Part shown: positions 8,297 through 16,442 of the stretch, one piece after another
How positions within the stretch are numbered: position 1 is the first letter of the stretch
Layout of the letters: each line of letters begins with the position of its first letter
DNA from: Chthoniobacterales bacterium
GTDB lineage: Bacteria; Verrucomicrobiota; Verrucomicrobiia; Chthoniobacterales; UBA10450
Assembly (NCBI GenBank): GCA_013695925.1
Contig: JACCZO010000259.1
Location: 1 to 19,389 of the forward strand
Length of the DNA: 19,389 nt
Reading direction: 5' to 3'
Position numbers and translations under genes: made by a program
Notes under the pieces: generated by a model
What the model was told of the DNA's origin: nothing
The model's database searches: none
The model's input: only the letters and a program-made list of their open reading frames with translations

Positions 8297-10180
8297 ATGA
8301 GCTTCACACCCAAAATCTCGCTCCCTCTGTGCATTCTCGGCGCCCTGGCCCTCTCTACCGCCCTCGCCGCGCCGCCGGAAAAGAAGCCGGCCGCGCCCGA
8401 CCAGGTCGCCGCCGAATCGAAACGCGCGAACGAATTCTTCGACCAGAAGTTCGACGAATACGTCACGCGCCATCCGCAGTTCGCCTCCCAGCTCGGGCTC
8501 AAGATTGGCTATGACAAATGGGAGGACCTCTCCGACGCCTCGACCGCGCAGGACCTGGCGGCCTCGCTCGAGAACCTGGCCGAGCTGAAGCGCAAATTCG
8601 ACTTCAACGCGCTCGACCCCCAGACCCAGCTGAGCTGGCGGCTCTTCGAGCAGGACGTCGAACGCAACGCCGCCGGCTTCCGCTACCGCTTCCATAATTA
8701 TCCGGTCAACCAGATGCACGCTTGGCACACCATGGTGCCGACGTTCCTCATGAACATCCACCGCGTCGACACCGTGTCTGACGCCGAGGCTTACATCGCG
8801 CGGCTCAAGGGCGTGGCCGCGCAGGGCGACCAAGTCATCGCTAATCTCGAGAAGCGCGCCGCGATCGGGATCGTGGCGCCGAAGTTCGTCTTCCCGCTCG
8901 TGCTCGACGCCAGCCGCAAAGTCATCCAGGGCCGCCCCTTCACCGAGAGCGGCGAAGACAGCACGATCATGGCCGATTTCACCAAAAAGGTCGGCGCGCT
9001 CAAGGAGATCGACGACGCCATCCGCAAGCGTCTCCTCGACAAAGCGAAACAAGCGCTCCTCACCTCCGTCCAGCCCGCCTACCGGAAGCTCATCGCCTGG
9101 CTCGAGCAGCAGGAGAAAACCGCGACCGACGATGTCGGCGCGTGGCGTTTCCCCGATGGGCGCGCCTTCTACGAATACGCGCTCCAGCGCACCACCACGA
9201 CCGACATGACGGCGGATGAAATCCACGACCTCGGCCTGGAAGAAGTCGCGCGCATCCACGGCGAGATGCGGCAGATCATGCGGAAGGTCGGGTTCAAGGG
9301 CGACCTGCAGGCGTTCTTCAAGTTCATGCGCACCGACAAGCAGTTCTACCTGCCCGACACCGACGCGGGCAAAGCCGACTACCTCGCGCGCGCGACCAAG
9401 ATCATCGACACGATGAAAGGCCGGCTCGACGAAGTCTTCGCCACCAAACCGAAAGCCGACGTCGTCGTGAAAGCGGTCGAGACATTCCGCGAAAAGTCCG
9501 CCGGCAAAGCCTTCTACCAGCAGCCCGCGCCCGACGGTTCACGGCCCGGCATGTTTTACGTCAACCTGGCCGACATGAAATCCACTCCCACCTATGAGTT
9601 GGAAGGGCTGGCTTACCACGAAGGCATCCCCGGGCATCACATGCAGATCGCGATCGCGCAGGAGCTGCAGGGCGTGCCGAAGTTTCGCCGGCTCGGCTCC
9701 ACTTACACCGCCTTCACCGAAGGCTGGGGCCTCTACACCGAGCTGCTCCCGAAAGAGATGGGCCTTTACCAGGATCCCTATTCCGATTTCGGCCGGCTCG
9801 CGCTCGAACTCTGGCGCGCCGCCCGGCTCGTCGTCGATACCGGGCTCCATCACAAACAATGGCCCCGCCAGCAGGCGATCGATTACCTGGTCAAGAACAC
9901 GCCTAACGCCGAGGGCGATTGCGTGGAAGCGATCAACCGCTACATCGTCGCCCCCAGCCAGGCGACCGCCTACAAGATCGGCATGATCAAAATCCTCGAG
10001 CTGCGCGAAAAAGCGAAACAGGCGCTCGGCGCCAAGTTCGACCTCCGCCAGTTCCACGACGTCGTCTTGACCAACGGCCCCGTCCCGCTCGACGTCTTGG
10101 AGGAGTTGGTTGATCGCTGGGTGAAAGAGAAGCAGGGGCGTAGGCGGAGCGGCGGCGCAGCTGCGCGCTTCTCCGATTAA
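8297..10180 (+). CDS. Secreted DUF885-family putative metallopeptidase
   Basis: The 627-residue protein starts with a signal peptide (MSFTPKISLPLCILGALALS, cleavage likely after the following TALA or TALAA). It contains the DUF885 hallmark YHEGIPGHHMQ with HEGIPGHH at 441-448, plus EGWGLYTE with Glu475 as the likely third metal ligand. DUF885 proteins are predicted zinc peptidases of periplasm or surface; substrates are unknown to me. The gene has very GC-rich third positions, typical of this genome. The last residues (GRRRSGGAAARF) look like translated repeat rather than domain: a GTAG-type hairpin at 10140-10175 appears to encode them just before the stop. One CCTAACG motif lies at 9902-9908. 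Confidence 0.88.
   Translation: MSFTPKISLPLCILGALALSTALAAPPEKKPAAPDQVAAESKRANEFFDQKFDEYVTRHPQFASQLGLKIGYDKWEDLSDASTAQDLAASLENLAELKRKFDFNALDPQTQLSWRLFEQDVERNAAGFRYRFHNYPVNQMHAWHTMVPTFLMNIHRVDTVSDAEAYIARLKGVAAQGDQVIANLEKRAAIGIVAPKFVFPLVLDASRKVIQGRPFTESGEDSTIMADFTKKVGALKEIDDAIRKRLLDKAKQALLTSVQPAYRKLIAWLEQQEKTATDDVGAWRFPDGRAFYEYALQRTTTTDMTADEIHDLGLEEVARIHGEMRQIMRKVGFKGDLQAFFKFMRTDKQFYLPDTDAGKADYLARATKIIDTMKGRLDEVFATKPKADVVVKAVETFREKSAGKAFYQQPAPDGSRPGMFYVNLADMKSTPTYELEGLAYHEGIPGHHMQIAIAQELQGVPKFRRLGSTYTAFTEGWGLYTELLPKEMGLYQDPYSDFGRLALELWRAARLVVDTGLHHKQWPRQQAIDYLVKNTPNAEGDCVEAINRYIVAPSQATAYKIGMIKILELREKAKQALGAKFDLRQFHDVVLTNGPVPLDVLEELVDRWVKEKQGRRRSGGAAARFSD
10140..10175. repeat. Possible single REP-like hairpin at the 3' end of the DUF885 gene
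   Basis: GTAG (10140-10143) is followed by CGGAG (10145-10149), an inner perfect palindrome GCGCAGCTGCGC (10155-10166), and CTCCG (10171-10175). Together they form an imperfect hairpin immediately before the TAA at 10178-10180. GTAG plus hairpin resembles half of the two 81-bp elements in this window, but the stem sequence differs. It could instead serve as a transcription terminator or be chance GC-rich sequence. Confidence 0.4.
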
Positions 10181-10228
10181 GAATCGAGGTTGTAGTAGGA
10201 ATTACGCCAAGCGGTTCACTTCGATGGC

Positions 10229-10277
10229 AATCCCAGCGAGATCAACGGCTAGCGCTTCGAGCCAGTTTGCTGGGATT
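10229..10277. other. Nested inverted repeat upstream of the helicase-PLD gene
   Basis: AATCCCAGC (10229-10237) is the exact reverse complement of GCTGGGATT (10269-10277). Between them GGCT (10247-10250) can pair with AGCC (10260-10263). This could be a structured leader, a regulator-binding site, or the 3' hairpin of the upstream transcript. No poly-T tract follows. The rest of 10181-10333 shows no recognisable gene. Confidence 0.4.
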
Positions 10278-10333
10278 CTGTTGGGCCCGCATAAAAGTCT
10301 TGCCGACATCTTTCAAAGGGGCTGTCACTATAG

Positions 10334-13300
10334 TTGAGCGTGAAGCCTGATATTCAGTCGACCGATCCGCCGCTGCCAGAATTGCTCTGCGAATTCCGAA
10401 CAGCGCTACGCGAAGAAATCTTGGCTGCGCAAAAAACTTCCACTAGCAATGCTGTTCCGCTAACGAATGGCCGGAAGATCGGCGCTTTGGCCGGCAGTTT
10501 TCAATATGCTTTTACGATTGAGTCTGCCCTAAATGCACCGGGTGACGCCCCCGGAGATTTGATCATACCTGGGCAGCACCGTGTCCCGACGATGATCATT
10601 TCCACGGAGGGATTGACCGTCACGCTCAGTGTCGCAAACGACCTCGGCGACTTCATTCCAAACGCGCGTCTTGAGACAAACCTCACGTTTCTTCTGCGGA
10701 AGCTCATCGAGCGCATTGAGCAACGGGGAAGTGCGCCGAACCCCGCCGGTGATCGGATCCTTGGTTTGTCGCAGCCAAGTGGCGAAACGGGATCAGTAGA
10801 GTTGAACGAACTGGGTTTAGTTGGTCTCAATCATGAGCAAGAGCAGGCTCTTGCAAGCGCAGTCAACCGCGACACCACGTTCATTTGGGGTCCGCCTGGC
10901 ACCGGCAAAACCCGAACGATTGGAGCGGTTGGCGAAGCCCTGTTCGCTCGAAAAAGATCGTTATTGTTGGTCTCGCATACCAACACAGCGGTGGACGGAG
11001 CAATGCTCCAAATTGCCGATCGAATGGGAGAGAAAGCGCATGATGGCACCGTTATCCGCGTCGGTATTCCAAGTGACGAGGAGCTAAAGACTCGGCCGGA
11101 TCTCTTGCTGTCGACGCACGTCGAAAGGAGATCGGCTGACGCGATATCGCGAATCGCATCCCTTGAGGAAGAGCAAGCAACAAAGCGATACGAGCATCAA
11201 GTCGTACAGCGTTTGATTGCAATCACGCAGCGAGTGAAGGAAGCCGCGGCGCACATGACGCGTGCGGTGGGTGAACTCGCCAATCTCCGGGACCTAGAGG
11301 TTCGGGCTACGGCGAGCCGTGTCGAATACGAGCGAATCTTGGCAGAAGCAGCAGTTTGGAAGAGTCTAAATGACGAGTGCCTAGCAATCGCGAGAGTTGC
11401 GGCGGACGCTCTTCGCTTGCGTGGCTTGCTTCCAAGTCTCGATGCAAAGGACAGCGAACTCGCAGAAACTGTTGTCAGGCTTCGAACAGCGCTCCCAGAA
11501 GCAGAACACGTCCTCAAATGCGCCGAGTATGTGGAGCCGCTCCGCGAACAGAGGGCAGTCCTACCGTCATCAGACTCCCAGACTGCGCTACTTCGAAGGG
11601 CAAGCGAGGCAGCCGTTTGCGCGCAAGCTCGCGTCGACGAACTCGGTCCCCTGTTACCTCGCGCAGAGAAGTTGTGGGAGGAGGCATCTGCTGCTAGCAA
11701 GCTCGTCCGCGTGCTAAAGCGCCTGCCAGCCCCTGAGGAACAGCGAAAGGTGATCTCCCGGCTACAGGTTGAACTGTCGATCGCGGAAAGCTCGGCCGCG
11801 ACGCTAAAGTCACAGGCTAGCGAAGCGACGACGATTTTGACGAAGATCCAGCAGCTCGACGGAATGATTGCCAAGTACTCAGGCGTGGCTTCTGTCCGCG
11901 AGCAAAAGACAGCAATTGTGTGTCTCAACAATGAGCTCGCAACCGTGGCAAAAGAACACGCGGCGATCATGCGAGAGCGCGATGTGGCGCAGAATAGGCT
12001 GCTCGATGCAGTTCAACAGGTCGAGACGTTCGAAACGAAGCATAATGCGCGTTTAGACGACCTTTTGACGGAATGCCGTGCGCGCGGGCAGCATCTAGCT
12101 GAATCAAAGCGGCGGTCGGATGTTGAGGCGGAAGCCGCATCCGTGTACCGTGAGACGCTCGAAACTTTTCTTCGTGATCAGATTCGAATCCTTGCTGATC
12201 TAGGCCTAGCTGACAATCTTGCCAGCACAGCGGAAGCCATGGTGGACAGTCTGCGCAACGCGCAGCTGAAGGCGGCGCATGAGATCGCCAATACAGATCT
12301 CGATCGCCTCAGCCAGCAATCAGAAGCGCTCGAGAGGCGTATCAAAGAGCTCACAGTCGAGATTACAGATCTCAACGAGCAGCTGAAAAGAATCGAAGAG
12401 GTGATCATTTCCGAGGCGCGGATCGTTGCTACTACTCTTACCCGCGCATATCTTCGCGACACGCTGCAAGCCAGGCGGTTTGATACAGTGCTTCTCGACG
12501 AGGCGTCGATGGCCCCGATACCCGCGCTTTGGTCTGCGGCAGGTCTCGCTGATCGAAACGTCGTGGCAGTTGGCGATTTCAAACAATTGCCCCCGATAGT
12601 ACAATCTTCGCACGAGCTCGCCTTAAAATGGCTGGGGACGGATGTCTTCGATGTCGCCGGCATCAAATCTGCCTACGAGCAGCAGACAGCACCGCCACAT
12701 TTCGTCGCTCTGCGGGAACAGCATCGGATGCACCCGGACATCAGAGCCGTCGCTGACCATCTGTTTTACGATGACGTGCTTCGAGATGGCAAGACGGTCT
12801 CTGATGACGCCGCGCTGAACGGGTGGTTCAGGCACGATTGGGGACACGATACGCCCGTGCTCTTGGTGAATACGAGTAGCCTGGGCGCGTGGGTGACGAG
12901 TGTTGCCAAAGGTGTCCGGACTAGTCGGTTGAACTTCTTGTCGGCCACAGTGTGCGTGGATTTGGCGGAGCGACTTTTGGCACAAACGACTCCTGCCAGA
13001 CGACCACGCATTCTCATTATTTCGCCGTACAGCCCACACGCGAAGCTGCTCAGGCTCCTCATCAAGAGCCAGGGCTTGGAAGGATGTGTCGAAGCTGGGA
13101 CAGTCCATACATTTCAGGGCTCCGAAGCGCCCATCGTCATCCTCGACTTGGTAAACGACGAACCGCACTGGCGCGTCGGCATGTTCACCCCAAAATCCGA
13201 CGATTCTAATAAACGATTGCTAAACGTCGCCATTACCCGCGCACAGCGAAGACTGATAATCGTAGGTGACTTCGACTACTGTCAGAAGCTCAGCAAAAAC

Positions 13301-14212
13301 GCGTTTCTAGGCAGGACGTTTTTACCATTCCTCCGCTCGCGTCACACCATGACGAACGCGATGGACATCGTGCCCACTGGACTATTAGCCCGCGGCGCGC
13401 AGGCGCAGAGCTTGGTGTTTGGCGGGGAGGTGGAAGCAACAACGGATCGCGTTGTGGTGACACAAGCAACTTTCTACACACTTTTCCTCTCGGATATCAG
13501 CCACGCACGTAGGCGCCTCGTCATCTATTCGCCATTCATCACTGCTGATCGACTGGCGGCCCTCGAATTGCACTTTAAAGCCGCCGTCGATCGACAGGTG
13601 CGCGTGTATGTCATCACAAAACCACGCGCAGAACGAAACAAACGAGATTCGGCAAGCTATCAGATACTCGAGAACGCGCTCGTCAGCTGGGGCGCGACTC
13701 TCATTCACAAAATCGGGATGCATGAGAAACTCGTCTTCGTGGACGATGACGTTGTGTGGTCAGGATCGCTGAACCCGCTAAGCTTTAGCAATACACAGGA
13801 AGTGATGGAGCGGCGCAGAAGCCGGGAAGTGGTTAGCGATTTCGTCGCGACACTGCAGGTGGAAGCTCTCGTCGGGGCCTACGACGCAGGCGACGACAAA
13901 TGTCCAATCTGCGGAAATGAAATGATGCCGGCAGAAGGAGCCAACGACCCGTTTTACTGGCGGTGTGCCGAGGAAGGTTGCTATAGCCGGAGCGTTGGCG
14001 ATCCGCCCCTCAAGGAGGGTGCCATCACTTGCCGGAGATGTGGGCGGGCGGTCGAATTCGGCGAGTGGGGCGGTAAACCCGCTTGGCGATGCGTGGACAA
14101 TCGACACCATCATCAACGCCTGCACAGGAATCATCTCCGTTTGCCACGCATGCGCGCTCTCGTCCCGCGATCTGCTCTGCGCCAACTTGACCGCCAGTTA
14201 GGTAGCGGATAG
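10334..14212 (+). CDS. SF1 helicase-PLD nuclease fusion, type II Mokosh (MkoC)-like
   Basis: The predicted protein has 1292 residues. Its SF1 (UPF1/DNA2, COG1112-like) helicase has Walker A GPPGTGKT at 186-193, then a roughly 420-residue heptad-rich coiled-coil insertion (about 270-690). Walker B LLDEAS follows (Asp722, Glu723), then EQHRMHP from 795, TFQGSE at 926-931 and NVAITRAQ from 964. A PLD-type domain follows, with HEK at 1130-1132, Asp1137 and SGSLN ending at 1147: one HxK(x4)D(x6)GSxN motif. A zinc-ribbon region ends the protein (Cys1190, 1193, 1211, 1216, 1233, 1236, 1253). Helicase plus C-terminal PLD in one chain is the layout of the Mokosh type II anti-phage protein; defence by attack on invader nucleic acid is inferred. 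The start is TTG (10334) or GTG (10340), both weak. Codon use is visibly less GC-biased than in flanking genes and CCTAACG is absent, suggesting transfer. No partner gene is adjacent. Confidence 0.85.
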   Translation: MSVKPDIQSTDPPLPELLCEFRTALREEILAAQKTSTSNAVPLTNGRKIGALAGSFQYAFTIESALNAPGDAPGDLIIPGQHRVPTMIISTEGLTVTLSVANDLGDFIPNARLETNLTFLLRKLIERIEQRGSAPNPAGDRILGLSQPSGETGSVELNELGLVGLNHEQEQALASAVNRDTTFIWGPPGTGKTRTIGAVGEALFARKRSLLLVSHTNTAVDGAMLQIADRMGEKAHDGTVIRVGIPSDEELKTRPDLLLSTHVERRSADAISRIASLEEEQATKRYEHQVVQRLIAITQRVKEAAAHMTRAVGELANLRDLEVRATASRVEYERILAEAAVWKSLNDECLAIARVAADALRLRGLLPSLDAKDSELAETVVRLRTALPEAEHVLKCAEYVEPLREQRAVLPSSDSQTALLRRASEAAVCAQARVDELGPLLPRAEKLWEEASAASKLVRVLKRLPAPEEQRKVISRLQVELSIAESSAATLKSQASEATTILTKIQQLDGMIAKYSGVASVREQKTAIVCLNNELATVAKEHAAIMRERDVAQNRLLDAVQQVETFETKHNARLDDLLTECRARGQHLAESKRRSDVEAEAASVYRETLETFLRDQIRILADLGLADNLASTAEAMVDSLRNAQLKAAHEIANTDLDRLSQQSEALERRIKELTVEITDLNEQLKRIEEVIISEARIVATTLTRAYLRDTLQARRFDTVLLDEASMAPIPALWSAAGLADRNVVAVGDFKQLPPIVQSSHELALKWLGTDVFDVAGIKSAYEQQTAPPHFVALREQHRMHPDIRAVADHLFYDDVLRDGKTVSDDAALNGWFRHDWGHDTPVLLVNTSSLGAWVTSVAKGVRTSRLNFLSATVCVDLAERLLAQTTPARRPRILIISPYSPHAKLLRLLIKSQGLEGCVEAGTVHTFQGSEAPIVILDLVNDEPHWRVGMFTPKSDDSNKRLLNVAITRAQRRLIIVGDFDYCQKLSKNAFLGRTFLPFLRSRHTMTNAMDIVPTGLLARGAQAQSLVFGGEVEATTDRVVVTQATFYTLFLSDISHARRRLVIYSPFITADRLAALELHFKAAVDRQVRVYVITKPRAERNKRDSASYQILENALVSWGATLIHKIGMHEKLVFVDDDVVWSGSLNPLSFSNTQEVMERRRSREVVSDFVATLQVEALVGAYDAGDDKCPICGNEMMPAEGANDPFYWRCAEEGCYSRSVGDPPLKEGAITCRRCGRAVEFGEWGGKPAWRCVDNRHHHQRLHRNHLRLPRMRALVPRSALRQLDRQLGSG

Positions 14213-14280
14213 GGGGCAGTCTAGAAACTCGGCATGCCGCCAGCGTCGGTGTAAGCAGTCGGCAGGGCGAGTCGGTTGGC

Positions 14281-14868
14281 CTACGTCTGCGGTTTCGCCT
14301 TTTCGCCGGCCTGCTCGGCCGCGCTCCACGGCGGCACCACGTTATTCATCCGAGCGTAGGCGATCGATTGCCCGAGATGCTCGTGCATGTGGTTGAGGAC
14401 GGTGATGAGCACGTTCCGGCCGCTCATCTCGTGGCCGAAGAGATCGACCTTCTTTTCCATCTGCTCGGCGGTGACTTTTTTGGCTACCGCGCGCACGTGA
14501 TCGAAGGATGCTTTTAGGATGTCGTTGATCTTGGCCGCGTCGGTCGCCTGCGCGTCCCATTTCTTCATGTCCATGCTGAAGTTGGCCGCGGCGGGCGGCT
14601 CGATTCCTATCATCTTGGTGAGGATATAATTTCCGAAGGCGATGTGCAGGTAGGTCTCGCTGACCGAGCGGACGTCTTCTGCGGGACGCCAGCTTTCCTT
14701 AGCCGCCATCGCCTTGTTGAGGGCGAGAATGCGTCCCTCCACAAAATCGACCTGCCCGAGAAAATCCTGGATGAACGGGGAGGTCGCTCCCTCGGAAGCG
14801 CCCTGCCCAATGGCCGGGATCGCCGCGGCGATTCCGACGATGACTGCGAAAAAAACAACCTGTTTCAT
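14281..14868 (-). CDS. Exported DinB-like (DUF664-type) protein
   Basis: The 195-residue product from the ATG at 14868 has a signal peptide (MKQVVFFAVIVGIAAAIPAI, then GQGA). A four-helix DinB-like domain follows. The metal-binding histidines fit His75 (SETYLHIAFGN) and the pair in LNHMHEHLGQ (His160, His164). DinB/YfiT superfamily proteins bind metal and often act as thiol-dependent transferases, but the substrate cannot be inferred. AAGGAG lies 9 nt upstream of the ATG, which decides this start; the frame continues upstream to 15177 without family-like sequence. After the TAG stop a further 19 codons stay open in frame to a second TAG. It is a single-gene unit, convergent with the helicase gene. 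Confidence 0.85.
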   Translation of the reverse strand: MKQVVFFAVIVGIAAAIPAIGQGASEGATSPFIQDFLGQVDFVEGRILALNKAMAAKESWRPAEDVRSVSETYLHIAFGNYILTKMIGIEPPAAANFSMDMKKWDAQATDAAKINDILKASFDHVRAVAKKVTAEQMEKKVDLFGHEMSGRNVLITVLNHMHEHLGQSIAYARMNNVVPPWSAAEQAGEKAKPQT

Positions 14869-15192
14869 AATATTTGGCTCCTTCTGTTTGAGTAAGAAAA
14901 TGTTATCAGCCTCAAACGCTGAGACAATCCCTCTCCCTAGCCGGACACGGAGGCGAAGCCGAATCAAAGCGGAAAAGGCGGTGTGGCCGGCGACTTTTCT
15001 GTAGCGTCCGCTGTCCCCAGCGGAGCAGGAGCGCAGAATCAATCGCGCGCCCCGAAAGTGCGCTGAGACAGCGCACGCTACAACACGAAGAGTTAGTCGC
15101 CGCGCGGGTGACGATCGACCAGGGGCAAGGCTGCTAGTGCCCAGCGGCGGGGACGAACGACATCGCGTCGAGGTCATCCACGCCCACGGGTC
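14869..15192. other. Intergenic region holding a palindromic repeat, no gene seen
   Basis: About 320 bp lie between the DinB-like gene and the propeller relic. The part next to 14868 should carry the promoter and ribosome-binding site of the DinB-like gene. The central part is the 81-bp GTAG...CTAC element (15001-15081). I see no reading frame with protein-like composition and no RNA gene in the remainder. Confidence 0.6.
15001..15081. repeat. 81-bp REP-like pair (BIME-like), intergenic
   Basis: GTAG (15001-15004) leads into the hairpin TCCGCTG-TCCC-CAGCGGA (15007-15024). A spacer then leads to the inverted second hairpin GTGCGCTG-AGA-CAGCGCAC (15058-15076), ending CTAC (15078-15081). The outer ends are TGTAGC...GCTACA, the same as in the ispG element. 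The stems here are CGCTG-based rather than CCGGGG-based, so these are two families with the same layout and the same 81-bp length. It is presumably mobilised in trans by a RAYT-type transposase encoded elsewhere; none lies in this window. Confidence 0.8.
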
Positions 15193-15740
15193 CTACCAAC
15201 CGCCGAGGCCGGTCGTGAGGTTGATCGTGACGAGCACGCGCAGGTGCAGATAATCGGAACCGCCGCCGCCCTCCATCCCATACAAGACACCGTTGGAATT
15301 GAAGTCCGCCGCTTCAACCAAGTTTGGAAGGAGTGTGGGCCCGATCAGCGTGGCCGCCCCGGTAGTCTTGTTGTAGGTGTAGGGGGAAAAATTATCGATG
15401 CCGTAAATCACGCCCGTGGAGTTGACCGCAAGGCGGCGGCCGTTCTGAAATCCGGTCGAGCCGCTCTGGGGCGCCGCACCAGTATCCATGTCCACGGTGT
15501 AGAACTTCTGGTTCCACCCCGAGACGGCATACATGATCCCGGTTCCCGGATCGATCACGATGTCGGTCAGGATCCATTCCGAGCGGCCCGATCGGCGTGA
15601 CCAAACCCGTCGCCGGGTCGACGGTGACGAAGTAAGCTCGGGTTGGTCGGGGAATCGCTCATGGTGGAACCGTAGAGGACGCCGTCGAACGGATTGTAAC
15701 GCATGCCGCCCATCCCGTAAGGGTTGCCGGCGGCGTCTCC
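15193..15740 (-). pseudogene. Frameshifted relic of a beta-propeller-like protein
   Basis: Three minus-strand frames join into one protein-like sequence. First comes DAAGNPYGMGGMRYNPFDGV with VLYGSTMSDSPTNPS. Then a +1 shift at about 15634 (one extra base in AGCTTAC) leads to YFVTVDPATGLVTPIGPLG. A second shift at about 15571-15582 leads to ILTDIVIDPGTGIMYAVSGW and the end at TGLGGW with a TAG stop. The repeated 'GVLYG', 'GIMYAV' and 'GVIYGI' strands with 'T.TG.AT.IGP' connectors are typical of NHL/DUF4394-like propellers. No signal peptide or start is recognisable upstream of 15740. Two single-base indels and the lost 5' end mark it as a relic; sequencing error is the alternative. Confidence 0.65.
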
Positions 15741-16157
15741 GTGCCGAAGATCCGCGCGCAGCGGAGTTAATTTTTCTTCGATCGCTTCGGGAGCCACGAT
15801 GGCGGTCGGGATCAAGGAAGCCCGCAAATCAGACCATCGCGTCTTGGATTCCTCAAAACTGCGCGCGCCCTGGACTTTCAAAAGAGCACGCCGGGAAAGT
15901 TGCCGCCCTCCCACCGCTGAGAGCGTACGGAGCGGCGGGACTTCAGGCTCGAGCACAAAAAGGGTTTGTCCCGGAATCTCGGCAGCTGCAGATCGCGAAA
16001 CCGCCGTTAGGCTGGATCACTCCACGCATCTTTTCCGGCTCTGCATCCAGGCGACTTCGGTTTGCCATCGACTGGAGGAGGACGCCGCCCACGAGGGGCC
16101 GATGCGGCGTCAAAGCAGCCCTCTATCTATTCGAAGAGATTGCCCTTACCTTGCGGG
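15741..16157. other. Stretch without a recognisable gene
   Basis: Open frames occur on both strands here, but none has family-like sequence, a signal peptide or a convincing ribosome-binding site. It may contain the eroded 5' part of the propeller relic. A CCTAACG motif on the minus strand lies at 16005-16011. Confidence 0.5.
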
Positions 16158-16442
16158 ATGACTGCCACGCCAGCCGCTGTGCCCGTAGAAAAGATGGATG
16201 CCCGGGCTTACGGGCGCGCATACGCGGGCAAGTTGATGATCATCGACCGCACTGACGGAAGGGCGCCCGCGACTGCCGACTACTTCCACATCGAGTCGGT
16301 CGGCACACATCCGACGGGGTTGATGGTGACTGGGCGGTTTGAGAACGACAAGTGCAACCATATGATGGCTTCGGCCGTTCGTGAGGCAAACCCCTCGGAG
16401 ATCGAGTGGCTGCAGGCGGCCCATAACAAGGGCATTTCGTAA
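16158..16442 (+). CDS. Hypothetical 94-aa protein
   Basis: From the ATG at 16158 this frame encodes 94 residues with balanced composition, including GKLMIIDRTDGRAPATADYF and TGLMVTGRFENDKCNHMMAS. I do not recognise the family. No signal peptide, membrane segment or metal motif is visible. The frame is open further upstream to 16062, but that part is arginine- and glycine-rich and looks non-coding. GCGGG just before the ATG is a weak ribosome-binding candidate. An overlapping minus-strand frame (16146-16640) is judged a shadow. The next 276 bp (16443-16718) hold no clear gene. Confidence 0.4.
   Translation: MTATPAAVPVEKMDARAYGRAYAGKLMIIDRTDGRAPATADYFHIESVGTHPTGLMVTGRFENDKCNHMMASAVREANPSEIEWLQAAHNKGIS

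Noticed and set aside
8180..9259. 359-codon minus-strand open frame
   Set aside because: Antisense to the DUF885 gene, which has a signal peptide and the HEGIPGHH motif; the shadow lacks any motif.
14041..14212. Possible frameshift in the C-terminus of the helicase-PLD protein
   Set aside because: The last stretch (HRNHLRLPRMRALVPRSALR) is basic but coherent, and the alternative frame gives no better zinc-ribbon continuation.
14221..14280. Nineteen in-frame codons after the DinB-like TAG stop
   Set aside because: Too short to support readthrough or an eroded C-terminus; likely chance.
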